In this document: one piece after another, positions 49,303-58,480 of the stretch
Layout of the letters: every line of letters starts with the position of its first letter
Numbering within the stretch: position 1 is the stretch's first letter
Source: Dokdonella sp.
GTDB taxonomy: Bacteria > Pseudomonadota > Gammaproteobacteria > Xanthomonadales > Rhodanobacteraceae
DNA length: 64,000 nucleotides
Reading direction: 5' to 3'
NCBI GenBank assembly: GCA_019634795.1
Contig: JAHCAR010000003.1
Coordinates: 204,716-268,715 of the forward strand
Notes under the pieces: model-generated
The model's input: the letters and a program-made list of their open reading frames with translations, nothing else
Databases searched by the model: none
Told to the model about the DNA's origin: nothing
Translations under genes and position numbers: made by a program

Positions 49303-50381
49303 GCCGGGCGACCAGCGCGACCATCCATCTCGGTGCGCTGCGCGACAACCTCCGGCGCTCGCGCGAGCTGGCCCGGCCGGCCCGGGTCATGGCCGTGGTC
49401 AAGGCCGACGGCTACGGCCACGGGCTCGAACGCGTGGCCCGCGCCTTCGACGAAGCCGACGCCTTCGGCGTCGCCTGCATCGCCGACGGACAACGCCTGC
49501 GCGCGGCCGGCGTTGCCCGTCGCATCGTGGTCCTGTCGGGCATAGACGAAGCGGCCGATATTGCCGAGATGCATCGCCTCGGTCTCGAATCGGCGATCCA
49601 CCACCGCAGCCAGATCGACTGGCTCGAGGCCGACCCCGATCCGCGCCCGCTCAAGGTCTGGCTGAAGATCGACACCGGCATGCACCGACTCGGCTTTCCG
49701 CCCGAACAGGTCGCCGCCGCGCATGCGCGGCTGCTGGCGCTGCCGAACGTCGATGCCGACATCGGCCTGATGACCCATTTCGCCAATTCCGATGTGTTCG
49801 ACGATGCGCAGACCGCGGCTCAGATCGAATGCTTCGAGCGCATTGCCACGGAGTTTCCGGGGCCTCTTTCACTGTCCAATTCCGCCGGTCTGCTCGGCTG
49901 GCCCAAGGCGCGCGGCCACTGGGTGCGTCCGGGCGGCGTGCTGTATGGCATTTCCGTGGTCGAAGGCCGCACCGGCGAAGACTTCGGTTTCCGCCCGGCG
50001 ATGACTTTGTCGAGCAAGCTGATCGCGATCAACCGGATCGGCAAGGGCGAGTCGATCGGCTATGCGGCGAGCTGGACCTGTCCCGAGGACATGGACGTCG
50101 GCGTCGTCCAGATCGGCTATGGCGATGGTTATCCGCGCTCGGCCAGTGCCGGCACGCCGGTGCTGCTGAACGGGCGCCGGGCGCCTCTGGTTGGTCGTGT
50201 CTCGATGGACCTGATCACGATCGACCTGCGCAAGCACGGTGATGCAAGGGTCGGCGATGCGGTCATCCTCTGGGGCAAGGACCTGCCGGTCGAAGAGGTC
50301 GCGGCCCGGGCCGGCTCGATCGGCTATGAACTGGTCTGCGGCATGACCCGCCGCGTGCGCTTCCTCGAGGATCCGAACTGA
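49299..50381 (+). CDS. alr: Alanine racemase
   Basis: 360-aa PLP enzyme converting L- to D-alanine for peptidoglycan. The PLP lysine is in VMAVVKADGYGHG (residue about 34), the opposing catalytic Tyr in SIGYAASWTCPEDM, and GYGDGYPRSASAGTPVLLNG and VGRVSMDLITID are family signatures. A GTG start at 49,299 overlaps the dnaB stop by 4 bp; the frame continues upstream only as a shadow through dnaB. dnaB-alr-radA is a common Xanthomonadales arrangement. Confidence 0.96.
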   Translation: MSRATSATIHLGALRDNLRRSRELARPARVMAVVKADGYGHGLERVARAFDEADAFGVACIADGQRLRAAGVARRIVVLSGIDEAADIAEMHRLGLESAIHHRSQIDWLEADPDPRPLKVWLKIDTGMHRLGFPPEQVAAAHARLLALPNVDADIGLMTHFANSDVFDDAQTAAQIECFERIATEFPGPLSLSNSAGLLGWPKARGHWVRPGGVLYGISVVEGRTGEDFGFRPAMTLSSKLIAINRIGKGESIGYAASWTCPEDMDVGVVQIGYGDGYPRSASAGTPVLLNGRRAPLVGRVSMDLITIDLRKHGDARVGDAVILWGKDLPVEEVAARAGSIGYELVCGMTRRVRFLEDPN

Positions 50382-50382
50382 T

Positions 50383-51768
50383 ATGGCCAAGGCCAGGACT
50401 GCCTACGTCTGCGCCGAATGCGGCGCCGAACATTCGAAGTGGCAGGGGCAGTGCACCGATTGCGGGGTATGGAACAGTCTCTCCGAAATCGTGCTCGAGC
50501 CGGCCACGCGATCGAATGCGCCGGCGGGTCGCCGCGGCGGCTATGCCGGCGCCGTCGATGCTGCCCGGGTGACCCAACTGGCCTCGATCGCCGCCGAGGC
50601 CGACCAGCGCAATGCGACCGGTATCGGTGAACTCGACCGCGTGCTCGGTGGCGGACTGGTCGGCGGCTCGGTGGTCCTGATCGGAGGCGATCCGGGCATC
50701 GGCAAGTCGACCCTGCTGCTGCAGATGCTCGGGACCATCGGCCAGCGCATGCGCGGGCTCTATGTCACCGGCGAGGAAAGCCTGGCCCAGGTGGCCGCGC
50801 GGGGCCGGCGTCTCGGCCTGTCTCTCGAAGGCCTCTCGGCCCTGGCCGAAACCTCGATCGAGCGCATCCTCGCCGAGGCCGCGAGCAGCAAGCCGGAAGT
50901 CCTCATCATCGACTCGATCCAGACCATCTGGACCGAACTGCTGACCGCGGCGCCGGGCTCGGTCAGCCAGGTGCGCGAATCGGCGGCACGACTGGTCCGC
51001 TTCGCCAAGGAGACCGGCACCAGCGTGTTCCTGGTCGGCCACGTGACCAAGGAAGGCGGCATCGCCGGGCCGCGCGTGCTCGAGCACATGGTCGATGCGG
51101 TGCTCTATTTCGAGGGCGAATCGGGCAGCCGCTTCCGCATCCTCAGGGCGTTCAAGAACCGTTTCGGTGCTGTCAACGAACTCGGCGTGTTCGCCATGTC
51201 CGAGGGCGGCCTCAAGGAGGTTCCGAACCCATCGGCAATATTCCTGTCCACGCATGCCCAGCCGACCCCGGGCAGCGCGGTCATGGTCACGCGCGAGGGC
51301 ACCCGTCCGCTGCTGGTCGAGGTGCAGGCGCTGGTCGATGCTTCGCCGCTGGCCAACCCGCGACGCGTCGCGCTCGGTCTCGAACAGAACCGGCTGGCCA
51401 TGCTGCTTGCGGTCCTGCACCGGCATGGTGGCGCCGCGGTCTACGACCAGGATGTCTTCGTCAACGTGGTCGGCGGCATCCGCGTGCAGGAGACCGCGGC
51501 CGACCTGCCGGTCCTGCTGGCCGTGCTGTCGAGCTTTCGCGATCGTGCCCTGCCGGAAAAACTCGTCGCCTTCGGCGAAGTCGGCTTGTCGGGCGAGATC
51601 CGGCCGGTACCGAACGGCGAGGAACGGCTGCGCGAGGCCGCCACCCACGGTTTCCTGCATGCGATCGTGCCCAAGGCCAATGCGCCGAAGAAATCGCACA
51701 TCGGCAAGCTCGCGATCATCGCGGTCGACCGTCTCGGCGACGCACTCTCGGCGACTTCCGAACTCTAG
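50383..51768 (+). CDS. radA: DNA repair protein RadA
   Basis: 461-aa RecA-like ATPase promoting branch migration in homologous recombination. A C4 zinc finger (YVCAECGAEHSKWQGQCTDC), Walker A GGDPGIGKSTLLLQ (residues about 104-112), the RadA-specific KNRFG motif in RAFKNRFGAVNELG (about 256), and a C-terminal Lon-protease-like domain with GEVGLSGEIRPVPNGEERLR. The gene starts 1 bp after the alr stop, so it is in the same operon. Confidence 0.96.
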   Translation: MAKARTAYVCAECGAEHSKWQGQCTDCGVWNSLSEIVLEPATRSNAPAGRRGGYAGAVDAARVTQLASIAAEADQRNATGIGELDRVLGGGLVGGSVVLIGGDPGIGKSTLLLQMLGTIGQRMRGLYVTGEESLAQVAARGRRLGLSLEGLSALAETSIERILAEAASSKPEVLIIDSIQTIWTELLTAAPGSVSQVRESAARLVRFAKETGTSVFLVGHVTKEGGIAGPRVLEHMVDAVLYFEGESGSRFRILRAFKNRFGAVNELGVFAMSEGGLKEVPNPSAIFLSTHAQPTPGSAVMVTREGTRPLLVEVQALVDASPLANPRRVALGLEQNRLAMLLAVLHRHGGAAVYDQDVFVNVVGGIRVQETAADLPVLLAVLSSFRDRALPEKLVAFGEVGLSGEIRPVPNGEERLREAATHGFLHAIVPKANAPKKSHIGKLAIIAVDRLGDALSATSEL

Positions 51769-51788
51769 ATTCCGATTGACGCGATCGC

Positions 51789-52589
51789 TCAGAGCGGGCG
51801 GTGCAGGACCATCTCGAGCACGAACTTGCTGCCGAAGAATGCCAGCAGCAAGACGCTCATGCCGATCAGGGTCAGGCGCACGGCGCGGCCGCCGCGCCAG
51901 CCCCAGCGCCAGCGGCCGAAAAGCAGCACGCCGAAGACCAGCCATGAGGCGATCGAAAGGATCGTCTTGTGGGCGAGGTGCTGGGCGAACAGGTCGTCGA
52001 CGAAGAGCACTCCGCTGACCAGGGTCAGGGTCAGGAAGACGAAGCCGACCCCGATCAGCCGGAACAGCAGCGATTCGGTCATGGTCAAGGGGGGCAGGGC
52101 GCGGATCAGGCCCGAGTCGATCCGGTGCCGGCGCAAGGCGCGTTCCTGCAGTGCCAGCAGGATCGCCAGCAAGGCGGCAATGCTGAGCAGGCTGTAGGCG
52201 AGCAGGGCGAAACTCACGTGCAGCTTGATCTGCCATTCCATCGGCTGGGCGACCGTGGCCGGCGCGTAGAAGACATCGAGGCCGAGCAACAGCGCGGCGA
52301 CCGGAAAGACCAGCACGCCGAGCGCCGCGACCGGCCGCACCAGGTTGACGATCAGGGTCAGCGCGGCGATGCCGAAGGCGGCCAGCGACAGCGAGGCGAA
52401 GAAATGCAGGTCGAGCCCGCCGCGGTGCAGGCCGAACATCAGGGTGCCATGCACGAGCACGGCAAGCGTCGCCAGGGCGAGGCCGATGCCGCGGGCCGGT
52501 GCCGGCAGGCGGGCGATCGGCAAGGCAAGGACGATGGTCGCGATCAGGTAGTCGGCGATCGCGAACAGGCTCAGCAGTGCGGTAGGCAT
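51789..52589 (-). CDS. ypjD: CcsA/YpjD-family cytochrome c assembly-like membrane protein
   Basis: 266-aa inner-membrane protein with eight hydrophobic helices, the size of E. coli YpjD. MEWQIKLHVSFALLAYSLLS and FAQHLAHKTILSIASWLVFG contain the conserved His residues of the CcsA/CcmC-like family, potential haem ligands, though the full tryptophan-rich WWD motif of true cytochrome-c assembly proteins is not obvious. It is divergent from ffh, the same neighbourhood as in E. coli. Precise role unknown; a haem- or envelope-related function is inferred. Confidence 0.85.
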   Translation of the reverse strand: MPTALLSLFAIADYLIATIVLALPIARLPAPARGIGLALATLAVLVHGTLMFGLHRGGLDLHFFASLSLAAFGIAALTLIVNLVRPVAALGVLVFPVAALLLGLDVFYAPATVAQPMEWQIKLHVSFALLAYSLLSIAALLAILLALQERALRRHRIDSGLIRALPPLTMTESLLFRLIGVGFVFLTLTLVSGVLFVDDLFAQHLAHKTILSIASWLVFGVLLFGRWRWGWRGGRAVRLTLIGMSVLLLAFFGSKFVLEMVLHRPL

Positions 52590-52730
52590 GCATTGAAGTT
52601 TGGCACAGCCGCCGACTCGCGGAAACGTGTGCCCCGGCGCAAGGTTGATCTTCCATCGCAGGCACGATCCTCGCCGAGGCGGGTGCGCTGATATACTAGA
52701 AGGCTACGTTTACGCCGATCTTCCGCGCCC

Positions 52731-54110
52731 ATGTTCGAATCCCTCAGCCAGCGTCTTTCCTCCACCGTAGAGCGTCTGCGCGGCCGCGGCCGCCTGACCG
52801 AAGCCAATATTCGCGAATCGATGCGCGAAGTGCGCATCGCCCTGCTCGAAGCCGACGTGGCCCTGCCTGTGGTGCAGGCCCTGATCCAGCGCGTGCAGGT
52901 GCGCGCGATCGGCCAGGAGGTCATGAAGAGCCTGACCCCGGGCCAGGCCCTGATCAAGGTCGTCCGCGACGAACTGACCGTGGTCATGGGATCGGTCAAC
53001 ACCGACCTGAACCTGGCCGCGGCGCCGCCGGCGATCGTGCTCGTCGCCGGACTGCAAGGCGCCGGCAAGACCACGACCGTGGCCAAGCTGGCGCGCTTCC
53101 TGCGCGAGCGCAAGAAAAAGAAGGTCATGGTGGTCAGCTGCGACGTCTACCGCCCGGCCGCGATCGAGCAGCTGCGCACCCTGGCCGGACAGGTCGACGT
53201 GCTGTTCCATCCATCGTCCGCAGGACAGGCACCGATCGACATCGCCGCCGCGGCACTGGACGCGGCGAGGAAGAATTTCGCCGACGTGCTGATCGTCGAC
53301 ACCGCCGGTCGCCTGCACGTCGATAGCGAGATGATGGACGAGATCAAGGCCCTGCATGCCTCGCTCGATCCGGTCGAGACCCTGTTCGTGGTCGACGCGA
53401 TGACCGGCCAGGACGCGGCCAACACGGCCAAGGCGTTCGCCGACGCACTGCCCCTGACCGGGGTCGTGCTGACCAAGACCGACGGCGACGCGCGTGGCGG
53501 CGCCGCGCTCTCGGTGCGCTACATCACCGGCCGGCCGATCAAGTTCGTCGGCGCCGGTGAAAAGACCGATGCCCTCGAGCCGTTCCATCCGGATCGCCTG
53601 GCCCAGCGCATCCTCGGCATGGGCGATGTGCTTTCGCTGGTCGAGGAAGTCGAACGCAAGGTCGACCAGGAGCAGGTCCAGAAACTTGCCGAAAAGGTCA
53701 TCAAGGGCAAGCGCTTCGACCTCAACGACATGAAGACCCAGCTCGAGCAGATGGTCAACATGGGCGGCATGGCCTCGTTGATCGACAAGCTGCCTGGCAT
53801 GGGCGGCATGTCCGAGCAGGTCAAGTCGAAGGTCAACGACAAGCAGGTCCACCACATGATCGCGATCATCAATTCGATGACCAAGAAGGAGCGACGCCAC
53901 CCGGACCTGCTCAAGGGCTCGCGTCGCGCACGCGTCGCACGCGGCTCCGGCCAGCAGCCGGCCGACGTCAACCGCCTGCTCAAGCAGTACCAGCAGATGG
54001 AAAAGATGATGTCCAAGCTCGGCAGCGGCGGCATCAAGGGCATGATGCGGCAGATGAAGGGCGCCATGCGCGGCATGGGCGGTCCCGGGGGCTTCCGGCC
54101 GCCGCAGTAG
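52731..54110 (+). CDS. ffh: Signal recognition particle protein Ffh
   Basis: 459-aa SRP54 GTPase that targets nascent membrane proteins. N domain (residues 1-85), G domain with [15 protein letters not shown] (about 107-118), [20 protein letters not shown] and [14 protein letters not shown], and a methionine-rich M domain binding 4.5S RNA ([20 protein letters not shown], then ...[20 protein letters not shown]). A TATACT -10-like box lies 34-39 bp upstream of the ATG. Confidence 0.97.
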   Translation: MFESLSQRLSSTVERLRGRGRLTEANIRESMREVRIALLEADVALPVVQALIQRVQVRAIGQEVMKSLTPGQALIKVVRDELTVVMGSVNTDLNLAAAPPAIVLVAGLQGAGKTTTVAKLARFLRERKKKKVMVVSCDVYRPAAIEQLRTLAGQVDVLFHPSSAGQAPIDIAAAALDAARKNFADVLIVDTAGRLHVDSEMMDEIKALHASLDPVETLFVVDAMTGQDAANTAKAFADALPLTGVVLTKTDGDARGGAALSVRYITGRPIKFVGAGEKTDALEPFHPDRLAQRILGMGDVLSLVEEVERKVDQEQVQKLAEKVIKGKRFDLNDMKTQLEQMVNMGGMASLIDKLPGMGGMSEQVKSKVNDKQVHHMIAIINSMTKKERRHPDLLKGSRRARVARGSGQQPADVNRLLKQYQQMEKMMSKLGSGGIKGMMRQMKGAMRGMGGPGGFRPPQ

Positions 54111-54205
54111 CAGGCAACGGCCGTTCCGCGGCGCAGGTCGCCGGCCGGGGGCGGCGACGCGTATCAGGCGACGTCGCCGGAATATCCGGCAAACCCTTGC
54201 AGGGC

Positions 54206-54233
54206 TTTCATTTTCCTGCAAATCGGCTAAAAT
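54206..54233 (+). promoter_or_regulatory. Probable promoter of the rpsP-rimM-trmD-rplS operon
   Basis: TTTCAT (54,206-54,211), 16-bp spacer, TAAAAT (54,228-54,233), about 75 bp before the rpsP ATG, in the 198-bp gap between ffh and rpsP. Confidence 0.55.
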
Positions 54234-54308
54234 GCCCGGCTCCCTTGGCCCGACCCGGTTGTTTCCCGGCGTGCGCGCCGGAAACTTCAGCAATATCAGA
54301 GAGATACC

Positions 54309-54569
54309 ATGGTCAAGATTCGCCTTTCACGTGGCGGCGCCAAGAAGCGCCCGTTCTATCACATCGTCGTCGCCGACCAGCGCGATGCGCGCGACGGCCG
54401 CAACATCGAGCGCGTCGGCTTCTACAACCCGATCGCGGCCGGCCAGGACGTCAAGCTCCAGCTCGACACCGAGCGCGTCAAGCATTGGGTCGAGAAGGGC
54501 GCGCAACTGACCGAGAAGGTCAAGGCACTGTACAAGGCGGCATCCAAGCAGGCTGTGCCGGCGGCGTGA
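54309..54569 (+). CDS. rpsP: 30S ribosomal protein S16
   Basis: 86-aa S16 ([40 protein letters not shown]). It assists 30S assembly. AGAGAGAT precedes the ATG. The stop overlaps the rimM GTG start (GTGA), beginning the conserved rpsP-rimM-trmD-rplS operon. Confidence 0.98.
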   Translation: MVKIRLSRGGAKKRPFYHIVVADQRDARDGRNIERVGFYNPIAAGQDVKLQLDTERVKHWVEKGAQLTEKVKALYKAASKQAVPAA

Positions 54570-55081
54570 CCGCGGCGGGTGACCGGTGGATCCTGGTAGG
54601 CAGGATCGTCGGGCTCCACGGTGTGGCGGGCGAGGTCAAACTCGAGTCCTACACCGAACCGCGTACGCGAATATTCCGCTACCAGCCCTGGCTGCTGAGC
54701 ACGACGACCGGGGAAAGCGAGATTTCCGGATGTCGTGGCAGGGAACAAGGCAAGGGCATCGTCGCTACGTTGCCTGAGATCACCGATCGGGATCGCGCAG
54801 CGACCCTGGTCGGCAGCGAGATCAAGGTCAGGCGTTCGGTTCTTCCCGAACCGAAGCCCGGCGAGTACTACTGGACCGACCTCGAAGGACTCGAAGTCGT
54901 CACCATCGACGGCGTTGCCCTGGGCAGGATTTCGCACCTGCTCGCGACCGGCGCAAACGACGTCATGGTGGTCCGCGACGGAGACCGTGAGCGGCTGCTG
55001 CCGTTCGTGATCGACGATTATGTGAAGACGGTGGATTTCAAGGCAGGCCGGGTCACGGTCGACTGGGATCCGGAGTTCTAG
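54566..55081 (+). CDS. rimM: Ribosome maturation factor RimM
   Basis: 171-aa 16S processing factor that binds S19 and the 30S head. RimM domain ([20 protein letters not shown]) and PRC-barrel ([38 protein letters not shown]) are clear. The start is a GTG inside the rpsP stop region (GTGA overlap); longer readings would overlap rpsP. Confidence 0.95.
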   Translation: MTAAGDRWILVGRIVGLHGVAGEVKLESYTEPRTRIFRYQPWLLSTTTGESEISGCRGREQGKGIVATLPEITDRDRAATLVGSEIKVRRSVLPEPKPGEYYWTDLEGLEVVTIDGVALGRISHLLATGANDVMVVRDGDRERLLPFVIDDYVKTVDFKAGRVTVDWDPEF

Positions 55082-55107
55082 GACAAAGGCTTTCGGAAAC
55101 CTGCGCG

Positions 55108-55857
55108 ATGCGCATCGACGTCATCACGCTGTTCCCGGAGTTCATCGATTCCTGTGCCGGAATCGGCGTGGTGGGAAGGGCGCAGGAGCGCGGTCTGCTG
55201 CAGGTTGCAACCTGCAATCCGCGCGATTTTGCGACCGACAACCATCGCACGGTCGATGGCCGGCCGTTTGGTGGCGGTCCCGGCATGTTGATGACGATCG
55301 GGCCGTTGCGCGATGCCATCGCCAGCGTCAGGTCGGCAAGCGCGCAGTCGGCACGAGTTGTTTACATGAGTCCGCAGGGAGCGCGACTCACGCAGGAAAA
55401 GGTTCTGGAATTCGCACGCATGGATCGATTGATCCTCGTGTGCGGTCGCTACGAAGGCGTCGATGAGCGGGTTTTGGAAAACCTGGTCGACGAGGAAGTC
55501 TCCATCGGCGACTACGTGCTCTCGGGCGGCGAGTTGGCGGCGGCGGTCGTGATCGACGCGGTGGGGCGGTTGCAGGATGGCGCGCTGAACGATGCGCAGT
55601 CCGCCGAGCAGGACTCCTTCACGGATGGCCTGCTCGATTGCCCGCACTACACACGCCCGGTCAGCGATGCGCTGGGAGATGTGCCGGAAATTTTGATGTC
55701 GGGTGATCACGCGATGATCCGACGCTGGCGACGCAAGCAGGCGCTGGGAAGGACCTGGCTGCGGCGCCCCGATTTGCTGGCGCGCGTGAGTCTCGACGAC
55801 GAAGCGCGCGCCTTGCTCGATGAATTCCGCCGCGAGCATCGGGCGGCGAACAGATAG
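55108..55857 (+). CDS. trmD: tRNA (guanine-37-N1)-methyltransferase TrmD
   Basis: 249-aa SPOUT methyltransferase modifying G37 of tRNAs reading CNN codons, preventing +1 frameshifts. [44 protein letters not shown] and [16 protein letters not shown] form the trefoil knot and SAM-binding loops. Length typical (about 250). It starts 26 bp after rimM. Confidence 0.97.
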   Translation: MRIDVITLFPEFIDSCAGIGVVGRAQERGLLQVATCNPRDFATDNHRTVDGRPFGGGPGMLMTIGPLRDAIASVRSASAQSARVVYMSPQGARLTQEKVLEFARMDRLILVCGRYEGVDERVLENLVDEEVSIGDYVLSGGELAAAVVIDAVGRLQDGALNDAQSAEQDSFTDGLLDCPHYTRPVSDALGDVPEILMSGDHAMIRRWRRKQALGRTWLRRPDLLARVSLDDEARALLDEFRREHRAANR

Positions 55858-55911
55858 CAGGGCGGAACCGTCCGAACCTGCATGACGAATCCAACGATAC
55901 TGGTGAATGCC

Positions 55912-56277
55912 ATGAACCTCCTCCAACAATTCGAAGCAGAACAGATCACCCGCACCTTGCCGAAATTCAGCCCCGGCGACACGGTCGTGGTCAACGTCAA
56001 GGTCAAGGAAGGCAACCGCGAACGCGTGCAGGCCTACGAGGGGGTAGTCATCGCCAAGAAGAACGCCGGCCTCAGCTCTGCTTTCACGGTACGCAAGATG
56101 TCGCACGGCACCGGCGTCGAGCGTGTCTTCCAGTCGCACAGCCAGATCATCGAGTCGGTGGTCGTCAAGCGCCGTGGTTCGGTGCGCGGCGCCAAGCTCT
56201 ACTACCTGCGTGGCCTGCAGGGCAAGAAGGCGCGTATCAAGGAAGACCTGAGCACGCCGATCGCCGCTCAGGACTGA
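55912..56277 (+). CDS. rplS: 50S ribosomal protein L19
   Basis: 121-aa L19 at the subunit interface ([60 protein letters not shown]). I start at [10 protein letters not shown] because family members begin near this point and a GGTGA lies 7 nt upstream; a start 30 bp earlier is also open. Last gene of the operon. Confidence 0.96.
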   Translation: MNLLQQFEAEQITRTLPKFSPGDTVVVNVKVKEGNRERVQAYEGVVIAKKNAGLSSAFTVRKMSHGTGVERVFQSHSQIIESVVVKRRGSVRGAKLYYLRGLQGKKARIKEDLSTPIAAQD

Positions 56278-56339
56278 GATCCACCGCGCCAGCGTATTTC
56301 CGTCTTGGAGCATTGAGTCGCGTCTGTGCTCCTCGTCGC

Positions 56340-56373
56340 AATACGGCCGCCGCAAGGCGGCCGTATTGTTTTT
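56340..56373 (+). terminator. Terminator of the rpsP-rplS operon
   Basis: AATACGGCCGCC-GCAA-GGCGGCCGTATT, 12-bp perfect stem with a stable GNRA loop, followed by GTTTTT. Confidence 0.92.
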
Positions 56374-56403
56374 CCGGGCCAGCCAGGCAGGCCCCCGGAG
56401 GCA

Positions 56404-56432
56404 GTTGAAAATCGGGCTGTGCACCCCCAACG
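56404..56432 (+). promoter_or_regulatory. Sigma-32 (heat-shock) promoter of htpG
   Basis: GTTGAAA (56,404-56,410), 14-bp spacer, CCCCAACG (56,425-56,432), close to the RpoH consensus CTTGAAA / CCCCATNT. It lies 36 bp upstream of the htpG ATG. No good sigma-70 alternative is apparent. Confidence 0.7.
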
Positions 56433-56468
56433 AGCAGGGCAGATCCAGACTTCCCGAGATCCCTGCCC

Positions 56469-58349
56469 ATGAGCACGACTGCTGAAACCCGAAAGTTCGA
56501 AGCCGAAGTCGCCCAGGTCCTGCACCTGGTCACCCATTCGCTCTACTCGCACAAGGAAATCTTCCTTCGCGAACTGATTTCGAACGCCTCCGACGCCTGC
56601 GACAAGCTGCGCTTCGAGGCACTGGCCCATCCGGACTGGATGGCCGACGATGCGGAACTGCGCATCGAAGTATCCTTCGACGCCGCGGCGCGCACGCTCA
56701 GCGTGCATGACAACGGCATCGGCATGGACCGTGACGAGCTGGTCGCCAACCTCGGCACCATTGCGAGTTCGGGCACGCGACGCTACCTCGAATCCCTCGC
56801 TGCAGACAAAAAGGCCGACAGTCGCCTGATCGGGCAGTTTGGAGTGGGCTTTTACTCGGCCTTCGTCGTAGCCGACCGCGTCACCGTGACCAGCCGCCGC
56901 GCCGGTACGCCGGCAGGCGAGGGCGTGCGCTGGGAGAGCGACGGGCAGGGCGAGTACACCCTCGAATCGGTCGACGTGCCGCAGCGCGGCACTACCGTGA
57001 CGCTGCACCTGAAGGAAGACGAAAAGGAGTTCCTCGAGGCCTGGAAGCTGCGCAGCCTGATCTCGCGCTACTCCGACCACATCGGGTTTCCGATCCGCAT
57101 GCCCAAGCTCGACGATGGCAAGGCCAGCGAGGAATGGGAAACCGTCAATTCGGCCTCGGCCCTGTGGACGCGCCCGAAGAGCGAGCTCAAGGACGAGGAC
57201 TATCAGAACTTCTACAAGTCCTTGAGCCACGATTTCAACGACGCCCTGACCTGGACCCACAACCGTGTCGAGGGCAACCAGAACTTCACCTCGCTGCTCT
57301 ACGTGCCGGCCAAGGCCCCCTTCGATTTCATGAACGGCCGCGAGGAGCGCAAGGGCCTCAAGCTCTACATCCGTCGTGTTTTCATCATGGATGCCAGCGA
57401 ACAGCTGTTGCCGGCCTACCTGCGCTTCGTACGTGGTGTGGTCGACTCCGACGACCTGCCGCTCAATGTCAGCCGCGAGATCCTGCAGCAGAATCGCCAG
57501 GTCGAGCGTATCCGCGGTGCCTGTACGAAGCGCGTCCTCGATCTGCTCGACAAGCTGGCCACCGACGAGGCGGAGAAGTACGCGACCTTCTGGTCCGCCT
57601 TCGGCAGCGTGCTCAAGGAAGGCATCGCCGAGGACACCGGCAATCGCGAGCGCATCGCCAAGCTGCTGCGCTTCGCCTCGACCCGGTCCGATGGTGCGGC
57701 GCCGACTGTTTCGCTGGATGACTACATCGGCCGCATGCAGGCCGGGCAGGAGATCATCTGGTACATCACCGCCGACTCCTACGCCGCCGCCAAGGGCAGT
57801 CCGCAGCTCGAAGCGCTCAAGGCCCAGGGGGTCGAGGTGCTGCTGATGTCCGATCGCATCGACGAGTGGATGGCGGGCTACCTGACCGAATATGCCGGCA
57901 AGAAGCTGCGCCACGTCGGCAAGGGCGAGATCGAACTCGATGCCGCCGCCAGCGAGGCGCACAAGGCCAGCGAGGAAGCGGCATCGGCCGTGGTCGCCCG
58001 GCTCAAGGAACTGCTCGGCGAGCGCGTGCGTGACGTCAAGGTCAGCCGGCGCCTGACCGAATCGCCTTCGTGCCTGGTTCTCGATGAATACGACATGGCC
58101 CTGCATCTGCGCCGTGTGCTCAAGCAGTCCGGGCACGAGATGCCCGATTCCGCGCCGGTGCTCGAAATCAACCCGGGCCATGCGCTGATCAAGCGGCTCG
58201 AGGCGGAGACCGACAATGCCCGGGCCAGCGATCTGGCCCTGCTGTTGCTCGAGCAGGCCCAGGTCGCCGAGGGCGCCCAGCTCGAGGATCCGGCGGCGTT
58301 CGTGCAGCGGCTCAACCGGGTCATTCTCGAGGCGCCGGCCGCAAGCTAG
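56469..58349 (+). CDS. htpG: Chaperone HtpG (Hsp90)
   Basis: 626-aa Hsp90 ATPase chaperone. N-terminal GHKL ATPase (LRELISNASDACDKLRFEAL, DNGIGMDRDELV, GTIASSGTRRYLE, GQFGVGFYSAFVV), middle domain with catalytic Arg region (LPLNVSREILQQNRQVERIR) and C-terminal dimerisation domain. Normal length. Expressed from a heat-shock-type promoter; followed by its own terminator at 58,429. Confidence 0.97.
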   Translation: MSTTAETRKFEAEVAQVLHLVTHSLYSHKEIFLRELISNASDACDKLRFEALAHPDWMADDAELRIEVSFDAAARTLSVHDNGIGMDRDELVANLGTIASSGTRRYLESLAADKKADSRLIGQFGVGFYSAFVVADRVTVTSRRAGTPAGEGVRWESDGQGEYTLESVDVPQRGTTVTLHLKEDEKEFLEAWKLRSLISRYSDHIGFPIRMPKLDDGKASEEWETVNSASALWTRPKSELKDEDYQNFYKSLSHDFNDALTWTHNRVEGNQNFTSLLYVPAKAPFDFMNGREERKGLKLYIRRVFIMDASEQLLPAYLRFVRGVVDSDDLPLNVSREILQQNRQVERIRGACTKRVLDLLDKLATDEAEKYATFWSAFGSVLKEGIAEDTGNRERIAKLLRFASTRSDGAAPTVSLDDYIGRMQAGQEIIWYITADSYAAAKGSPQLEALKAQGVEVLLMSDRIDEWMAGYLTEYAGKKLRHVGKGEIELDAAASEAHKASEEAASAVVARLKELLGERVRDVKVSRRLTESPSCLVLDEYDMALHLRRVLKQSGHEMPDSAPVLEINPGHALIKRLEAETDNARASDLALLLLEQAQVAEGAQLEDPAAFVQRLNRVILEAPAAS

Positions 58350-58428
58350 TCCGGACCGGCGCCGGGTTCGATACGGGGGCCGCGCGGAACGCCCCCCGGC
58401 ATCGCGGATTCTGGGTTATCGTTGGATT

Positions 58429-58460
58429 CGGCGCGGATCGTATTTCCGCGCCGTTTCTTT
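58429..58460 (+). terminator. Terminator after htpG
   Basis: CGGCGCGG-ATCGTATTT-CCGCGCCG, 8-bp stem with a 9-nt loop, then TTTCTTTCTT. It lies 80 bp after htpG and 20 bp before the aminotransferase. Confidence 0.75.
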
Positions 58461-58480
58461 CTTACAACCAATGAGTTGCG

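Noticed and set aside
50263-52665. 800-codon minus-strand open frame opposite radA and ypjD
   Set aside because: It is antisense to radA and overlaps ypjD in another frame; composition is that of shadow frames in high-GC DNA.
56268-58181. 637-codon minus-strand open frame opposite htpG
   Set aside because: Antisense shadow of a clear Hsp90 gene; no recognisable domain.
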